Positions 42,578 to 49,267 of a stretch of DNA of 64,000 nt are shown in pieces; positions within the stretch are counted from its first letter, which is position 1; every line of letters begins with the position of its first letter. The stretch comes from Aquabacter cavernae. GTDB taxonomy: Bacteria > Pseudomonadota > Alphaproteobacteria > Rhizobiales > Xanthobacteraceae. A model generated the notes under the pieces. That model saw only the letters and a program-made list of their open reading frames with translations, had not been told where the DNA came from and did not search any database. The position numbers and the translations under genes were made by a program. The stretch covers positions 292,599-356,598 of the forward strand of contig NZ_RWKV01000001.1 of assembly GCF_003993795.1 (NCBI RefSeq), read 5' to 3'.

Positions 42578-44733
42578 CCCGCCGTAGCGGTTCCCACGGT
42601 CCCCACCGGATCCCCGAAGGTCTCCCGGAAAGCTCGGTATTCTGGGTCGCGCACGTACCCGACGAGGAAGCGCGTCTCGTCGGCTGTCAGGGTCTCGCCA
42701 CGGGCGAGCCGCTGCTCCAGGGCGCAGGCCCGGTTGTAGCGTTGACGCGGTGTTTCCTCGGTGCGCAGCGGCACCACGGCGGCCATGTCGGCGGCGAGCT
42801 GGGCGCGCAGGGCGCGCGCCTCGTCGGACACGCTGGGCGCCTGCACGGGGGCGACAGCCTGGGCCGCCGCGTCGAGCTGCGGCGTGGTGTGAGCGACGGT
42901 GCGCTTCGGCAGATCGACCAGCGTCCCGGCTCGGCGGGCAGCGTCTCTCAGGACTAGGTCCACCACCGCCGTCCCCCGCCCGATACGACGTGCTTCTTTG
43001 CGGATGGGCGCCGTCTGCACGGCGATATGCTCCGCCTGCGCGCGCTTCTTAGCGGCGACGGCCGCCTTCGGGTCGGTCCCATCCAGCGCGGGGCAATTCG
43101 CATCGCCTAGATACTCGGCGCCGGTCGGGTCGAAGACGAGCACGCGCCCCAGATTCATGGGGTCCATGCGCACCAGAACTTGGTCACCAGGCTGCACATG
43201 GGCGGGCACATGGTAATAAGCGTGGTTGATGAGCAGGCCATATTTAGAGACCACGCGCAGGCCGTTGCGCCCGGCCAGCGGCGCCAGCAGCACATCCAGT
43301 GCATTCGCATCAACCATGCGGATGGCATCGCTTGAGGCGCTGGCCACCTGGAAGACCGTGCGTCGCGCAAGGCCCTCGTGTGGCCGGTGCTCGTACACCA
43401 GCCGGATCCACTCGTCCGCCTTCGTCTGCACGTCAGCGGCTGTGAGCTTTACCTCCAGCAATTGCCGGTCATCCGTGCCCAGGCGCGCCGAAAATGCCCG
43501 CCGGCCCTCGATCTTCTTCCGATCCGCCACGCTATGGCCGATGTAACCGTCCAGCAGCGGCACGAAACCGTGTTGGAACGTCTTGATAGCGCTTTCGACG
43601 TGGGGCTTTTCGTTCGGCTCGAACGGTCGGCAGGTCACATGATCGAGGCGGATCGAGGCGAACAGGCCCTTCGTCGCCTTGGCCACGAAGTCGCTGCCAT
43701 TGTCCGTTTTCACCTCGTGGGGGACGCCCCAGGCGAGCAGCGCCCGCCGCATTAGCAACCCTACGGCCGAGGCGCGCGGCGTGCGCGATAGATAGACCAT
43801 CATCCGGCGCGAGAAGACGTCCACTGCCACGTAGACGCTGTACCGCCCATCCACACAGAGCATGTCCAGCGGGCTCGCATCAAGCATCCAGAGCTGGTTC
43901 ACTCGCGTGATGTGGGAGAGCGAGTTGCGCCCGCTCACCTTGTATTTGCTGCGGTACCCATCGGGGTCCGTCATCTGCGTGAGAGGGACTTTGTATTCGT
44001 CTTTCCAGCTATTTAAGGCGTCCTGGAAGGTGCGCAGCGAAGGCACCGGTAACAACTCGCCGCCGGGGGCGGAAAGCTCGCCCCCAAACTCTCCGCCCAC
44101 CATGCGCCGTATCTGGTCGGCGCTGAAAAACGGGTTCTTCACCAACAGCGCGAGGCAGAAGGTCTTAACCGCACCGTTATTCGCGGTTTCCAGCAGGCCC
44201 TTGCCCCTGCGCGCGGCCCCCTTGTCCACCGCAAGCCGATGCGTGGCCCCAGCCTCCCGCGCGGCGCGCCAGCGGGCGAGCGTGCGCGGCGTGAGCGAGG
44301 GCACCGCCTCCCTGATCCAGGGCTCGACCGCGACTTGATCGAGATTGTAGCCCGTTGCGAAAACATGATCCGCCCGCTTCCGGCCGAGCCGCGCCTCCTC
44401 TGCCGCGCGATCCGCCGCCGCCAGCAGGATGAGGCGCGCGTTCCGGTGCTCCGCCGCCCGTGCAACTGGCTGGGGTGCCGGCTGCACGTCCACCGGAGCG
44501 GGCAGCCCCACCGTTTCCGGCACCCCAAGCACGCGGATGTTCCGGCCCACATAGGCCGCACGCGCCGCGACGGGCAGCGCGGAGAGCGGATATTCACGCC
44601 CGCCGCCAGAGGCGGCCCGTTCCCTAGACGGCCAGTTGGCGTTGGCGGCGCGACGAATGACACCACTCTTCGTCGCCGGCAGTTCCGGCAATTGGAGGGA
44701 GGCGATTTCGGCTGCTGTGAACCACTGTTTCAC
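42574..44733 (-). CDS. Mu-type DDE transposase (MuA-like)
   Basis: A 719-residue transposase. N-terminal DNA-binding domain (QWFTAAEIASLQLPELPATK...REYPLSALP), then further site-binding helix-turn-helix regions, an RNase H-like core with Asp285 (LWMLDASPLDML), Asp344 (VKTDNGSDF) and Glu380 (KPHVESAIKTF), the mu-C beta-barrel (VSKYGLLINHAYYHVP...DLGRVLVF-like) and a helical C-terminus for MuB/ClpX contact. It binds the L and R end sites and inserts the phage by replicative transposition. GTG 44733 was chosen because GGAGGG precedes it and it overlaps the previous stop; a GTG at 44748 is the alternative. Confidence 0.95.
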   Translation of the reverse strand: MKQWFTAAEIASLQLPELPATKSGVIRRAANANWPSRERAASGGGREYPLSALPVAARAAYVGRNIRVLGVPETVGLPAPVDVQPAPQPVARAAEHRNARLILLAAADRAAEEARLGRKRADHVFATGYNLDQVAVEPWIREAVPSLTPRTLARWRAAREAGATHRLAVDKGAARRGKGLLETANNGAVKTFCLALLVKNPFFSADQIRRMVGGEFGGELSAPGGELLPVPSLRTFQDALNSWKDEYKVPLTQMTDPDGYRSKYKVSGRNSLSHITRVNQLWMLDASPLDMLCVDGRYSVYVAVDVFSRRMMVYLSRTPRASAVGLLMRRALLAWGVPHEVKTDNGSDFVAKATKGLFASIRLDHVTCRPFEPNEKPHVESAIKTFQHGFVPLLDGYIGHSVADRKKIEGRRAFSARLGTDDRQLLEVKLTAADVQTKADEWIRLVYEHRPHEGLARRTVFQVASASSDAIRMVDANALDVLLAPLAGRNGLRVVSKYGLLINHAYYHVPAHVQPGDQVLVRMDPMNLGRVLVFDPTGAEYLGDANCPALDGTDPKAAVAAKKRAQAEHIAVQTAPIRKEARRIGRGTAVVDLVLRDAARRAGTLVDLPKRTVAHTTPQLDAAAQAVAPVQAPSVSDEARALRAQLAADMAAVVPLRTEETPRQRYNRACALEQRLARGETLTADETRFLVGYVRDPEYRAFRETFGDPVGTVGTATAG

Positions 44734-45185
44734 CGCTTGGCCCTCCACTCGGCGTCGGCGGCACGCTCTTCCTGCTCCAGCCGTTCACGCAGTTCGCGCG
44801 CTCGTTCGCGGCGCAGAAGGGCTTCGTATTTCCGGTCAATCGCGATGAGGCCGGCTTCGCCCAGAATGAGGTTCAGCGCACGCGCATCGCCCGTGATGGT
44901 GACGAGCCCGATCAGCCGGAGGGCGCTGATCGCATGCGGCTTCTCCGGGCTGGCATAGTTATCCAGCATGCCTTTCGACACCCGTTCCCCGATCCGCTCG
45001 GACAGCAGATCCGCAAGAGCTTCACGTCCCCGCCCATCCTCATCGAGCGTCAGGGCGATTGCTCGCGACAGCCGGCGCGCCTCGGTCCACGCCCGCACGT
45101 CCGCTTCTACGAACCTCGGCACGACAGGCTGAGGTTCGTAGTCCCGGAAGAGATCGAGCGTGGATCTGTCGGGCCGCCGTACCAT
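44730..45185 (-). CDS. Hypothetical early protein upstream of transposase (151 aa)
   Basis: Not assigned to a named function. It contains ARRLSRAIALTLDEDGRGREALADLLSERIGERVSKGMLDNYASPEKPHAISALRLIGLVTITGDARALNLILGEAGL, which looks like a regulator with a helix-turn-helix core and is recurrent before MuA genes in alphaproteobacterial Mu-like phages. Charged helix at the end. The stop overlaps the transposase start (GTGA). Confidence 0.65.
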   Translation of the reverse strand: MVRRPDRSTLDLFRDYEPQPVVPRFVEADVRAWTEARRLSRAIALTLDEDGRGREALADLLSERIGERVSKGMLDNYASPEKPHAISALRLIGLVTITGDARALNLILGEAGLIAIDRKYEALLRRERARELRERLEQEERAADAEWRAKR

Positions 45186-45187
45186 GG

Positions 45188-45550
45188 TCAGTCGCCCCCG
45201 CCGGATTGAGCGGTCAGGAGATAGCCGCGCCCATGGACTGCACGCACATCAAGCCCGAGAGCGGACATGACGGGCCGCACTTCGCGATAGATGACATCAC
45301 GCACCGACCTGTCAGACGGACCGCCATCCTCGCGTTCGCCATAAGCCCACTCATGCAGCGAGGAGTGGCTTACGAGGCGCCCCTGGGCAGACAGCAGTAG
45401 CGTTGCAAGCCGGTGGATGCCTGGGCGAACATACCCCCCCTTAGAGCCGCGACGGATGGTGTGATCCGCGAAGTTCACCACGACAGCGTCCGCCGAAAAG
45501 GTCGGTGAGCCGTTGGGCCAGATCCCGAGGATTACGGGGGCGCGGCTCAT
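45188..45550 (-). CDS. Winged-helix DNA-binding protein (OmpR-type C-domain)
   Basis: A 120-residue protein that is only an effector domain: PGIHRLATLLLSAQGRLVSHSSLHEWAYGEREDGGPSDRSVRDVIYREVRPVMSALGLDVRAVHGRGYLL matches the OmpR/PhoB C-terminal winged helix with its GRGYLL wing. No receiver domain. It may regulate early transcription or modulate transposase binding. Confidence 0.7.
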   Translation of the reverse strand: MSRAPVILGIWPNGSPTFSADAVVVNFADHTIRRGSKGGYVRPGIHRLATLLLSAQGRLVSHSSLHEWAYGEREDGGPSDRSVRDVIYREVRPVMSALGLDVRAVHGRGYLLTAQSGGGD

Positions 45551-45673
45551 GCAGCGCCCCCAAAATATGCGGGAAAATATGTGTGACGGGCGGGGCGCTT
45601 GTCAGGGCTGAGAGACCCGCCCGTCACGTCCCCTATGCTCAGCGTTGCCACAACTGAGTCGAGGGAACTGGAA

Positions 45674-45949
45674 ATGGATGAGGAAGACGCGCGGATCGCG
45701 CATGCCAATGCGAATGCGTTGGAGGAGCCAGCTTTCTGGCATGCCCTCGCAGTGCTCACCCCAATGTCGGTGATGGCCGAACTGATCGCCGAGCTGATCG
45801 AAGAAGGCGTGCTCAAGCCAGAGCGCGCCAAAAGGCTCATGGAACGCTTCGATTTCGCCTTGGCGAGCTGGGACGGGCTCGCCCCAGTCATGACCATGAA
45901 GGAGGTCGGGCCGCCAAGGGCACGCATTCGCCGGGCTCTGGGCGAATAG
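45674..45949 (+). CDS. Hypothetical protein on the opposite strand within the early region (91 aa)
   Basis: ATG 45674 follows GAGGGAACTGGAA. The protein (MDEEDARIAHANANALEEPAFWHALAVLTPMSVMAELIAELIEEGVLKPERAKRLMERF...) is acidic, helical and protein-like, and codon use favours this strand over the antisense frames. It is the only early-region gene besides the repressor pointing right. Function unknown; it would be transcribed against the early operon and may act in lysogeny. Confidence 0.55.
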   Translation: MDEEDARIAHANANALEEPAFWHALAVLTPMSVMAELIAELIEEGVLKPERAKRLMERFDFALASWDGLAPVMTMKEVGPPRARIRRALGE

Positions 45950-45950
45950 G

Positions 45951-46412
45951 TCATCGGGGCAACTCCAGGCCCCAGCGGTGCGCACGCTCCTCAATCAGCT
46001 TCCGTTCGGGCGCATTGCTGGGAAGATGGGCAGTCCGATCCACCTCGCGCTCAAGCCACTCGCGACGGGCTTCGCGCTCCAGGTAGGCGTACGCATCATC
46101 CTGGCCGTACCAATTCAAGTTCCCGCTGAGCGAAACGAGGGAGGCGGCGGCATATTCGACGCTGTCGTAGATCTGCCCCTTCTCGTCGTGGGACTCGCCG
46201 GCATCATTGAGGGTGTCCAGCAGCCACTGCATTGCCCGAAGCAAGCGGGCATGATCTTCAGCAGCGTTGACCGCCTTCACGGCCGTACGCGCATCTGCCG
46301 GATTGAGGAACTTCGCAACCGGCCGGGTTTGATCGATCATGCCGACGCTGTCGGCAAAGACGAGGTCCGGACGGCTGTCGGACTGCGCCCAAGGCGGGTT
46401 CACTGTCTTCAT
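45951..46412 (-). CDS. Hypothetical early phage protein (153 aa)
   Basis: Not recognised. Helical protein: NPADARTAVKAVNAAEDHARLLRAMQWLLDTLNDAGE..., YDSVEYAAASLVSLSGNLNWYGQDDAYAYLEREARREWLEREVD. ATG 46412 is chosen because it overlaps the stop of the preceding 44-aa membrane protein (TGATG); a GTG at 46424 is an alternative. Confidence 0.6.
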   Translation of the reverse strand: MKTVNPPWAQSDSRPDLVFADSVGMIDQTRPVAKFLNPADARTAVKAVNAAEDHARLLRAMQWLLDTLNDAGESHDEKGQIYDSVEYAAASLVSLSGNLNWYGQDDAYAYLEREARREWLEREVDRTAHLPSNAPERKLIEERAHRWGLELPR

Positions 46413-46546
46413 CACAGCACCCACGCGAGCAGCCAGCCCGCGCCCATGCCCGCCAGGAGCGCCACAATGGCCGCGCCGATCATCGCGCTGCGGATTTCGT
46501 CGGCCACCTTTTCAGGGGTCGGGTGTTCGCCGGGATAGAGATCCAT
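46412..46546 (-). CDS. Small single-span membrane protein (44 aa)
   Basis: A 44-residue frame: MDLYPGEHPTPEKVADEIR, then a membrane helix AMIGAAIVALLAGMGAGWLLAW. It is coupled at both ends by TGATG overlaps with the 60-aa membrane protein before and the hypothetical protein after. The overlaps and the clear membrane segment support it as a real gene. It could affect the host membrane or exclude other phages; function unknown. Confidence 0.6.
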   Translation of the reverse strand: MDLYPGEHPTPEKVADEIRSAMIGAAIVALLAGMGAGWLLAWVL

Positions 46547-46728
46547 CACAGGAGCCCTCCCAGCGCGACGGCCAGGCCCAGGAGCGCCCCCACCATCATC
46601 ACGGCGGCAGCACCGATCATCACCAGCGCTGCCCCGTGGCGCGCATGGGCGAGCTGGACGGCACCGGCCTGGATGGGGTGCAGAGAGGTGTCAGCGGCCC
46701 GGCGCCGCGCGGACAGGAGCGCGCTCAT
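46546..46728 (-). CDS. Small membrane protein (60 aa)
   Basis: N-terminal basic part (MSALLSARRRAADTSLHPIQ...), then a membrane helix (HGAALVMIGAAAVMMVGALLGLAVALGGLL). Overlaps Ner stop by 4 bases and the next small membrane gene by one base. Function unknown. Confidence 0.6.
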   Translation of the reverse strand: MSALLSARRRAADTSLHPIQAGAVQLAHARHGAALVMIGAAAVMMVGALLGLAVALGGLL

Positions 46729-47030
46729 GCAGCCGCTCCCATGTCCGAGCGCTGGCGCACGTTTTGGCTAGCCGACTCCCGCTTCGCAAGGATACGCTTC
46801 GCCCAGGGTGATAGCTTCGCATACCGCTCCGGCCAGATGACTTCGGGTGCCAGCCCGAGGAAGTCTGCAAGGGCCTTCTCGCCTGCGAGATGGCGCCGGA
46901 TAAGCGCGGAGCTGCACGCGGTGAAATGGAGGCCAGCCGCTAGAGCAATCGCTCTAAGGGTGGTCTCGCGCCGGTGAACCTCGGCCCTGATGGCGTGCCT
47001 GTCCCACACGACAGGCGCCCGTTTGGTCAT
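46725..47030 (-). CDS. ner: Ner-like early regulator
   Basis: A 101-residue DNA-binding protein: WDRHAIRAEVHRRETTLRAIALAAGLHFTACSSALIRRHLAGEKALADFLGLAPEVIWPERYAKLSPW. This is the Ner/Nlp (SfsB) family with the typical IWPERY line. In Mu, Ner turns down both the early and repressor promoters and pushes the phage toward the lytic cycle. It is the first early gene, divergent from the repressor across the operator region 47031-47294. Confidence 0.9.
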   Translation of the reverse strand: MTKRAPVVWDRHAIRAEVHRRETTLRAIALAAGLHFTACSSALIRRHLAGEKALADFLGLAPEVIWPERYAKLSPWAKRILAKRESASQNVRQRSDMGAAA

Positions 47031-47294
47031 CCGTAATCCCTCCGGATCAGCCGGCCTGGCAGGGCCGGTTTTTTCGGGGAAAAGGGCGCATGAAGATGCG
47101 CGCCTTTATGAGCATCTGGAAGCGAATATGGAGCCGATATCGACTCTAGGCAAGGCTGATTTTCAGGCCACACCTGAGCAGCAGAGCGAATGTTCGCTCC
47201 ACTCATATAAGCCATTGGTTTTATATGTAGTTTTTCTAGCAGTGACGCGCGCCACACCTGCGGCCCTGATGCGTCACACCTGCGGTGTCCTGCC
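47031..47294. promoter_or_regulatory. Early/repressor control region with candidate operators
   Basis: The divergent region between ner and the repressor is AT-richer than its surroundings. It contains a perfect palindrome GAGCGAA-TG-TTCGCTC (47184-47199), and direct repeats CACACCTGCGG at 47253-47263 and 47275-47285 (22-bp spacing) with a related CACACCTGAGC at 47169-47179. TA-rich stretches around 47205-47240 can hold promoters in either direction. Likely sites for the repressor and Ner, as in the Mu operator; assignment of each protein to each repeat is not possible from sequence. Confidence 0.6.
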
Positions 47295-47987
47295 GTGACG
47301 GGAGGCGATATATGCTCTCGCTTTCAGCGAATCAGAGCTGATACCGGCATGGGGTCGCCGAAGGCGATGTCAAAACTCCTGGGTATCGGCGACGGCGCTT
47401 GGCGCACCTATGAGGAGGGCCTCGGCACTCCCAGCTGGAGCACGCTCCAGAAACTTGTCGATCTGGGTTACAGCCCAACGTGGTTGATGACCGGCGAAGG
47501 TGAAATGAAGCTCTCGTCGGCCGCACGGCCTGCCGCCGACCTTTCGCCGGGGACTTCAGTCGCCTTGACCCGAGAAAAGGAGCGGCAATTAATTCACGCG
47601 ATATCAGAGACCATAGATGGCCTTATTGCTCCTACTGGAGCACGCGTAGCGTTGTCAGACGCATTCACTGCAGCAGGGAAGATTCTCGATACAGTGGCGG
47701 GGGTGATGTTTCGTCACCCATCAGCGCCAGCGGACCCTGACAGATATAGGGACAGTGAACTTCACGCCCGTGTATTCAATGCCGTGAAGGGGTTATACAA
47801 AAGAGAAAGGGTTGCGATAAGCGATGCCAACTTGAGCGCCCGTGCCGCTCTCGTCTACGATCGGATCGTAAAGGCTGCGGACGACCGGTACTCACGCATG
47901 GCCCTGGTCGATCCGGAGGTCGAGAAGCTGAAGCAGGACATTGAGCATGATCGTGCCAATCCTGGCTCCGGCAAAGCCTCGGCCTAA
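47295..47987 (+). CDS. Phage repressor (c-like)
   Basis: A 230-residue repressor. N-terminal helix-turn-helix (ICSRFQRIRADTGMGSPKAMSKLLGIGDGAWRTYEEGLGTPSWSTLQKLVDLGYSPTWLMTGEGEM), the standard start of lambdoid/Mu-like prophage repressors with the SPTWLMTGEGEM line. The C-terminal half is helical with no S24 peptidase signature, so SOS self-cleavage is not expected. GTG 47295 is the only start that keeps the first helix. It is divergent from ner, as Mu c is. Confidence 0.85.
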   Translation: MTGGDICSRFQRIRADTGMGSPKAMSKLLGIGDGAWRTYEEGLGTPSWSTLQKLVDLGYSPTWLMTGEGEMKLSSAARPAADLSPGTSVALTREKERQLIHAISETIDGLIAPTGARVALSDAFTAAGKILDTVAGVMFRHPSAPADPDRYRDSELHARVFNAVKGLYKRERVAISDANLSARAALVYDRIVKAADDRYSRMALVDPEVEKLKQDIEHDRANPGSGKASA

Positions 47988-48118
47988 TGATCGTGCGCCT
48001 GCTCGCGGTGCCGCTTTTCCAGGCCATCAATGAGGCGAGCGCCATCATGGACGGGGCCGGTGGCGCCATCGCGTGCATAGATTTGTGCTTGGAATTGCTG
48101 ACTTTTAGCCGGACGTGA
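47987..48118 (+). CDS. Possible 43-aa peptide coupled to the repressor
   Basis: ATG overlaps the repressor stop (TAATG). The peptide MIVRLLAVPLFQAINEASAI... is mildly hydrophobic and ends inside the convergent lipoprotein gene. Coupling favours translation, but there is no homologue in mind and no ribosome site; it may be chance. Confidence 0.3.
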   Translation: MIVRLLAVPLFQAINEASAIMDGAGGAIACIDLCLELLTFSRT

Positions 48119-48785
48119 ACGCCAGGACGTGCGTGTCCCCGCCGACCTTGATCGTCAGCAGATACGCTTTCGGGTCGTACATGATCGGCTGCATCAGCAG
48201 CAGGCCGGACAGCGTCGCCTTCGGGGGGATTGTGGTCTCTGCTGGCAACATGACATCGGTCACGCGGCTCGCCGTCGTCCAACGATCCGCTGTCACAAGG
48301 CCCGTGCCGAGCCCACCGCCGGCGGCTACGGCGGTTGCGCCCACCGTCGAGACAGGCGCCACGCCTACGCCTGCCACGGCGGTGGCTCCGCCAAGCGTGA
48401 TGGCCGATACCACCGCCGAAATCTGCAGGTCGGCCTTTGCTTCGTCTGGCGGCATCGTTCTCAACGGGGCGCCCGTGACCGCGTTTGATGCGGATATGTC
48501 CGTATAGGCAAACAATATGGGCCGGTCGCTCGTGTTCTGGATCTCCACCACGAATTGCTCGCGACCGCCCGGATCGTTGATCAACGGGGCGGCCCGAACG
48601 CTCACCACCGAGTGCGCCCCGCGAGAGACTGCAGCCTGCCGCCCATTCTGGAGGCCCGTGGCCTGTCCCGGCGCCGGCACCACCTGGCTGGTGGTACACC
48701 CGCCCACACACAATGCGGCGCAAATGGCCGCCAACGTTACATTACGCACACGCACGCGCACGCTCCCCTGACAAAGCGATTGCAA
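48105..48785 (-). CDS. Lipoprotein cargo gene between repressor and phage left end
   Basis: A lipoprotein of about 213-226 residues. A basic start, then NVTLAAICAALCVGGCTTSQ, a type II signal peptide with lipobox VGGC. The mature part is beta-rich, with a Gly/Ala-rich hydrophobic middle (ISAVVSAITLGGATAVAGVGVAPVS) and an end VGGDTHVLAFTSG. The sites L1-L3 lie outside it, so it is inside the prophage and convergent with the repressor. This is the usual place for lysogenic-conversion genes. Possibly alters the lysogen surface. The first codon is uncertain (Met at 48785 or a downstream GTG). Confidence 0.7.
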   Translation of the reverse strand: MQSLCQGSVRVRVRNVTLAAICAALCVGGCTTSQVVPAPGQATGLQNGRQAAVSRGAHSVVSVRAAPLINDPGGREQFVVEIQNTSDRPILFAYTDISASNAVTGAPLRTMPPDEAKADLQISAVVSAITLGGATAVAGVGVAPVSTVGATAVAAGGGLGTGLVTADRWTTASRVTDVMLPAETTIPPKATLSGLLLMQPIMYDPKAYLLTIKVGGDTHVLAFTSG

Positions 48786-48873
48786 TGCTTTAGCTCACAC
48801 CCGTGACGCGCGGGCGTCAATTGCAACAATCGGCTAAGCGCAACTATGACGCAGCCATTCCGCTCCGGCAGCC

Positions 48874-48895
48874 GATGACATATGATCCTGCGCAC
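48874..48895 (-). repeat. Phage left-end transposase site L3
   Basis: 22-bp site; on the minus strand CGCAGGATCATATGTCATC. It differs from R2 at only 2 of 22 positions. 41 bp inside L2, close to the Mu L2-L3 spacing. Confidence 0.78.
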
Positions 48896-48914
48896 GGCCA
48901 ATCCGGCGAAAACC

Positions 48915-48936
48915 GGTGACATCCGATCCTGCGCGC
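48915..48936 (-). repeat. Phage left-end transposase site L2
   Basis: 22-bp site; minus-strand core CGCAGGATCGGATGTCACC fits the end-site consensus. The gap of about 106 bp to L1 is where Mu binds HU. Confidence 0.78.
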
Positions 48937-49042
48937 CGCCCAGGCCCACAACGGCAACGCCCCGCCGCCGCAAACCCTTGGCACCGTTGCCGCCATCCGG
49001 GAAAATCCGACTTAATCCGCCAAGGTCCGGGATGGGCTCAGG

Positions 49043-49064
49043 GATGACACCTGATCCTGCGGGT
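49043..49064 (-). repeat. Phage left-end transposase site L1
   Basis: 22-bp site; minus-strand core CGCAGGATCAGGTGTCATC. It begins 4 bases inside the inferred terminus at 49068, the same offset as R1 at the other end. Confidence 0.8.
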
Positions 49065-49068
49065 ATTG

Positions 49069-49073
49069 ACTCC
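49069..49073. repeat. Target-site duplication ACTCC, right copy
   Basis: Matches 5896-5900 at the other phage boundary. The following base continues the integrase reading frame. Confidence 0.85.
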
Positions 49074-49108
49074 GCCAAGCCCATCGGGCCGGGCAGAACA
49101 AGGCGTAA
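49074..49108 (+). pseudogene. int: Displaced 3' end of the tyrosine integrase gene
   Basis: When joined to position 5900 the frame continues CGC CAA GCC ... GCG TAA, giving RQAHRAGQNKA and a stop (49106-49108). The joined segment ...SRKVAELR... is the usual ending of this integrase group, which supports the reconstruction. Confidence 0.88.
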
Positions 49109-49192
49109 ACAGCGATGGGGAACGTCATGAGGAACGTGGGGAACGCGTAGTTCAACGGTAGGCCGATAAACCCTTGTTGAAGCTCGCGAAAT
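49109..49192. promoter_or_regulatory. Attachment-site arm between integrase end and tRNA-Gly
   Basis: The 84 bases from the integrase stop to the CCA end of tRNA-Gly should include one arm of the element's attachment site. GGAACG occurs three times (49119, 49131, 49140), possible arm-type binding sites for the integrase. At 49145-49162 a segment copies 15 of 18 bases of the 5' part of a tRNA-Gly on the strand opposite to the real tRNA gene. The recombination core itself is probably the tRNA 3' end. Confidence 0.5.
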
Positions 49193-49267
49193 TGGAGCGG
49201 GCGATGGGAATCGAACCCACGACATACAGCTTGGGAAGCTGTCGTTCTACCACTGAACTACGCCCGC
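49193..49267 (-). tRNA. tRNA-Gly (CCC anticodon)
   Basis: Minus strand: acceptor GCGGGCG pairs with CGCCCGC; D arm GTTCAGTGGTAGAAC; anticodon arm ACAGC-TTCCCAA-GCTGT with anticodon CCC; T arm GTGGG-TTCGATT-CCCAT. The CCA is encoded (49193-49195). Its 3' end faces the integrative element, the typical geometry for an integration target whose 3' end is restored by the element. Confidence 0.95.

Larger units (their letters stand above)
5901..49068 (-). mobile_element. Complete Mu-like transposable prophage (43,168 bp)
   Basis: The phage is reversed relative to the window: its left (repressor) end is at 49068 and its right end at 5901. Evidence: 5-bp target duplication; inverted end sites at the same offset (positions 5-26) from both ends; a Ner / DDE transposase / MuB early block; GemA, DUF3164, DUF2730, DUF3486 and gp26-like proteins; and a full set of head, tail and lysis genes without visible frame breaks. 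The tail genes are lambda/GTA-like (tape measure with lambda C-domain, NlpC, gpJ), so the virion is probably a siphovirus like D3112/B3-type transposing phages, not a Mu-like contractile one. It looks inducible. Terminal bases are 5'-CA rather than the usual 5'-TG. Confidence 0.93.

Noticed and set aside
45602-45994. Minus-strand frames opposite 45674-45949
   Set aside because: No ribosome site and Cys/His/Arg-rich composition; the plus-strand frame has a better start and protein-like sequence, though this choice is less certain than elsewhere.
5915-48080. Alternative prophage boundaries at TCGCG (5915-5919 and 48069-48073) with TG...CA termini
   Set aside because: This pair also gives a 5-bp repeat, canonical termini and an in-frame stop, but it would place the strongly matching end sites L1-L3 (48874-49064) outside the phage, it cuts through R1, and the 48068 side has no transposase site. 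The ACTCC pair explains all end sites and restores a better integrase ending.
48737-49225. Long minus-strand reading frame starting MSWVRFPSPAP
   Set aside because: The start is translation of the tRNA-Gly T arm and 3' end, and the frame crosses the phage terminus and the L1-L3 sites. It is a chance frame.
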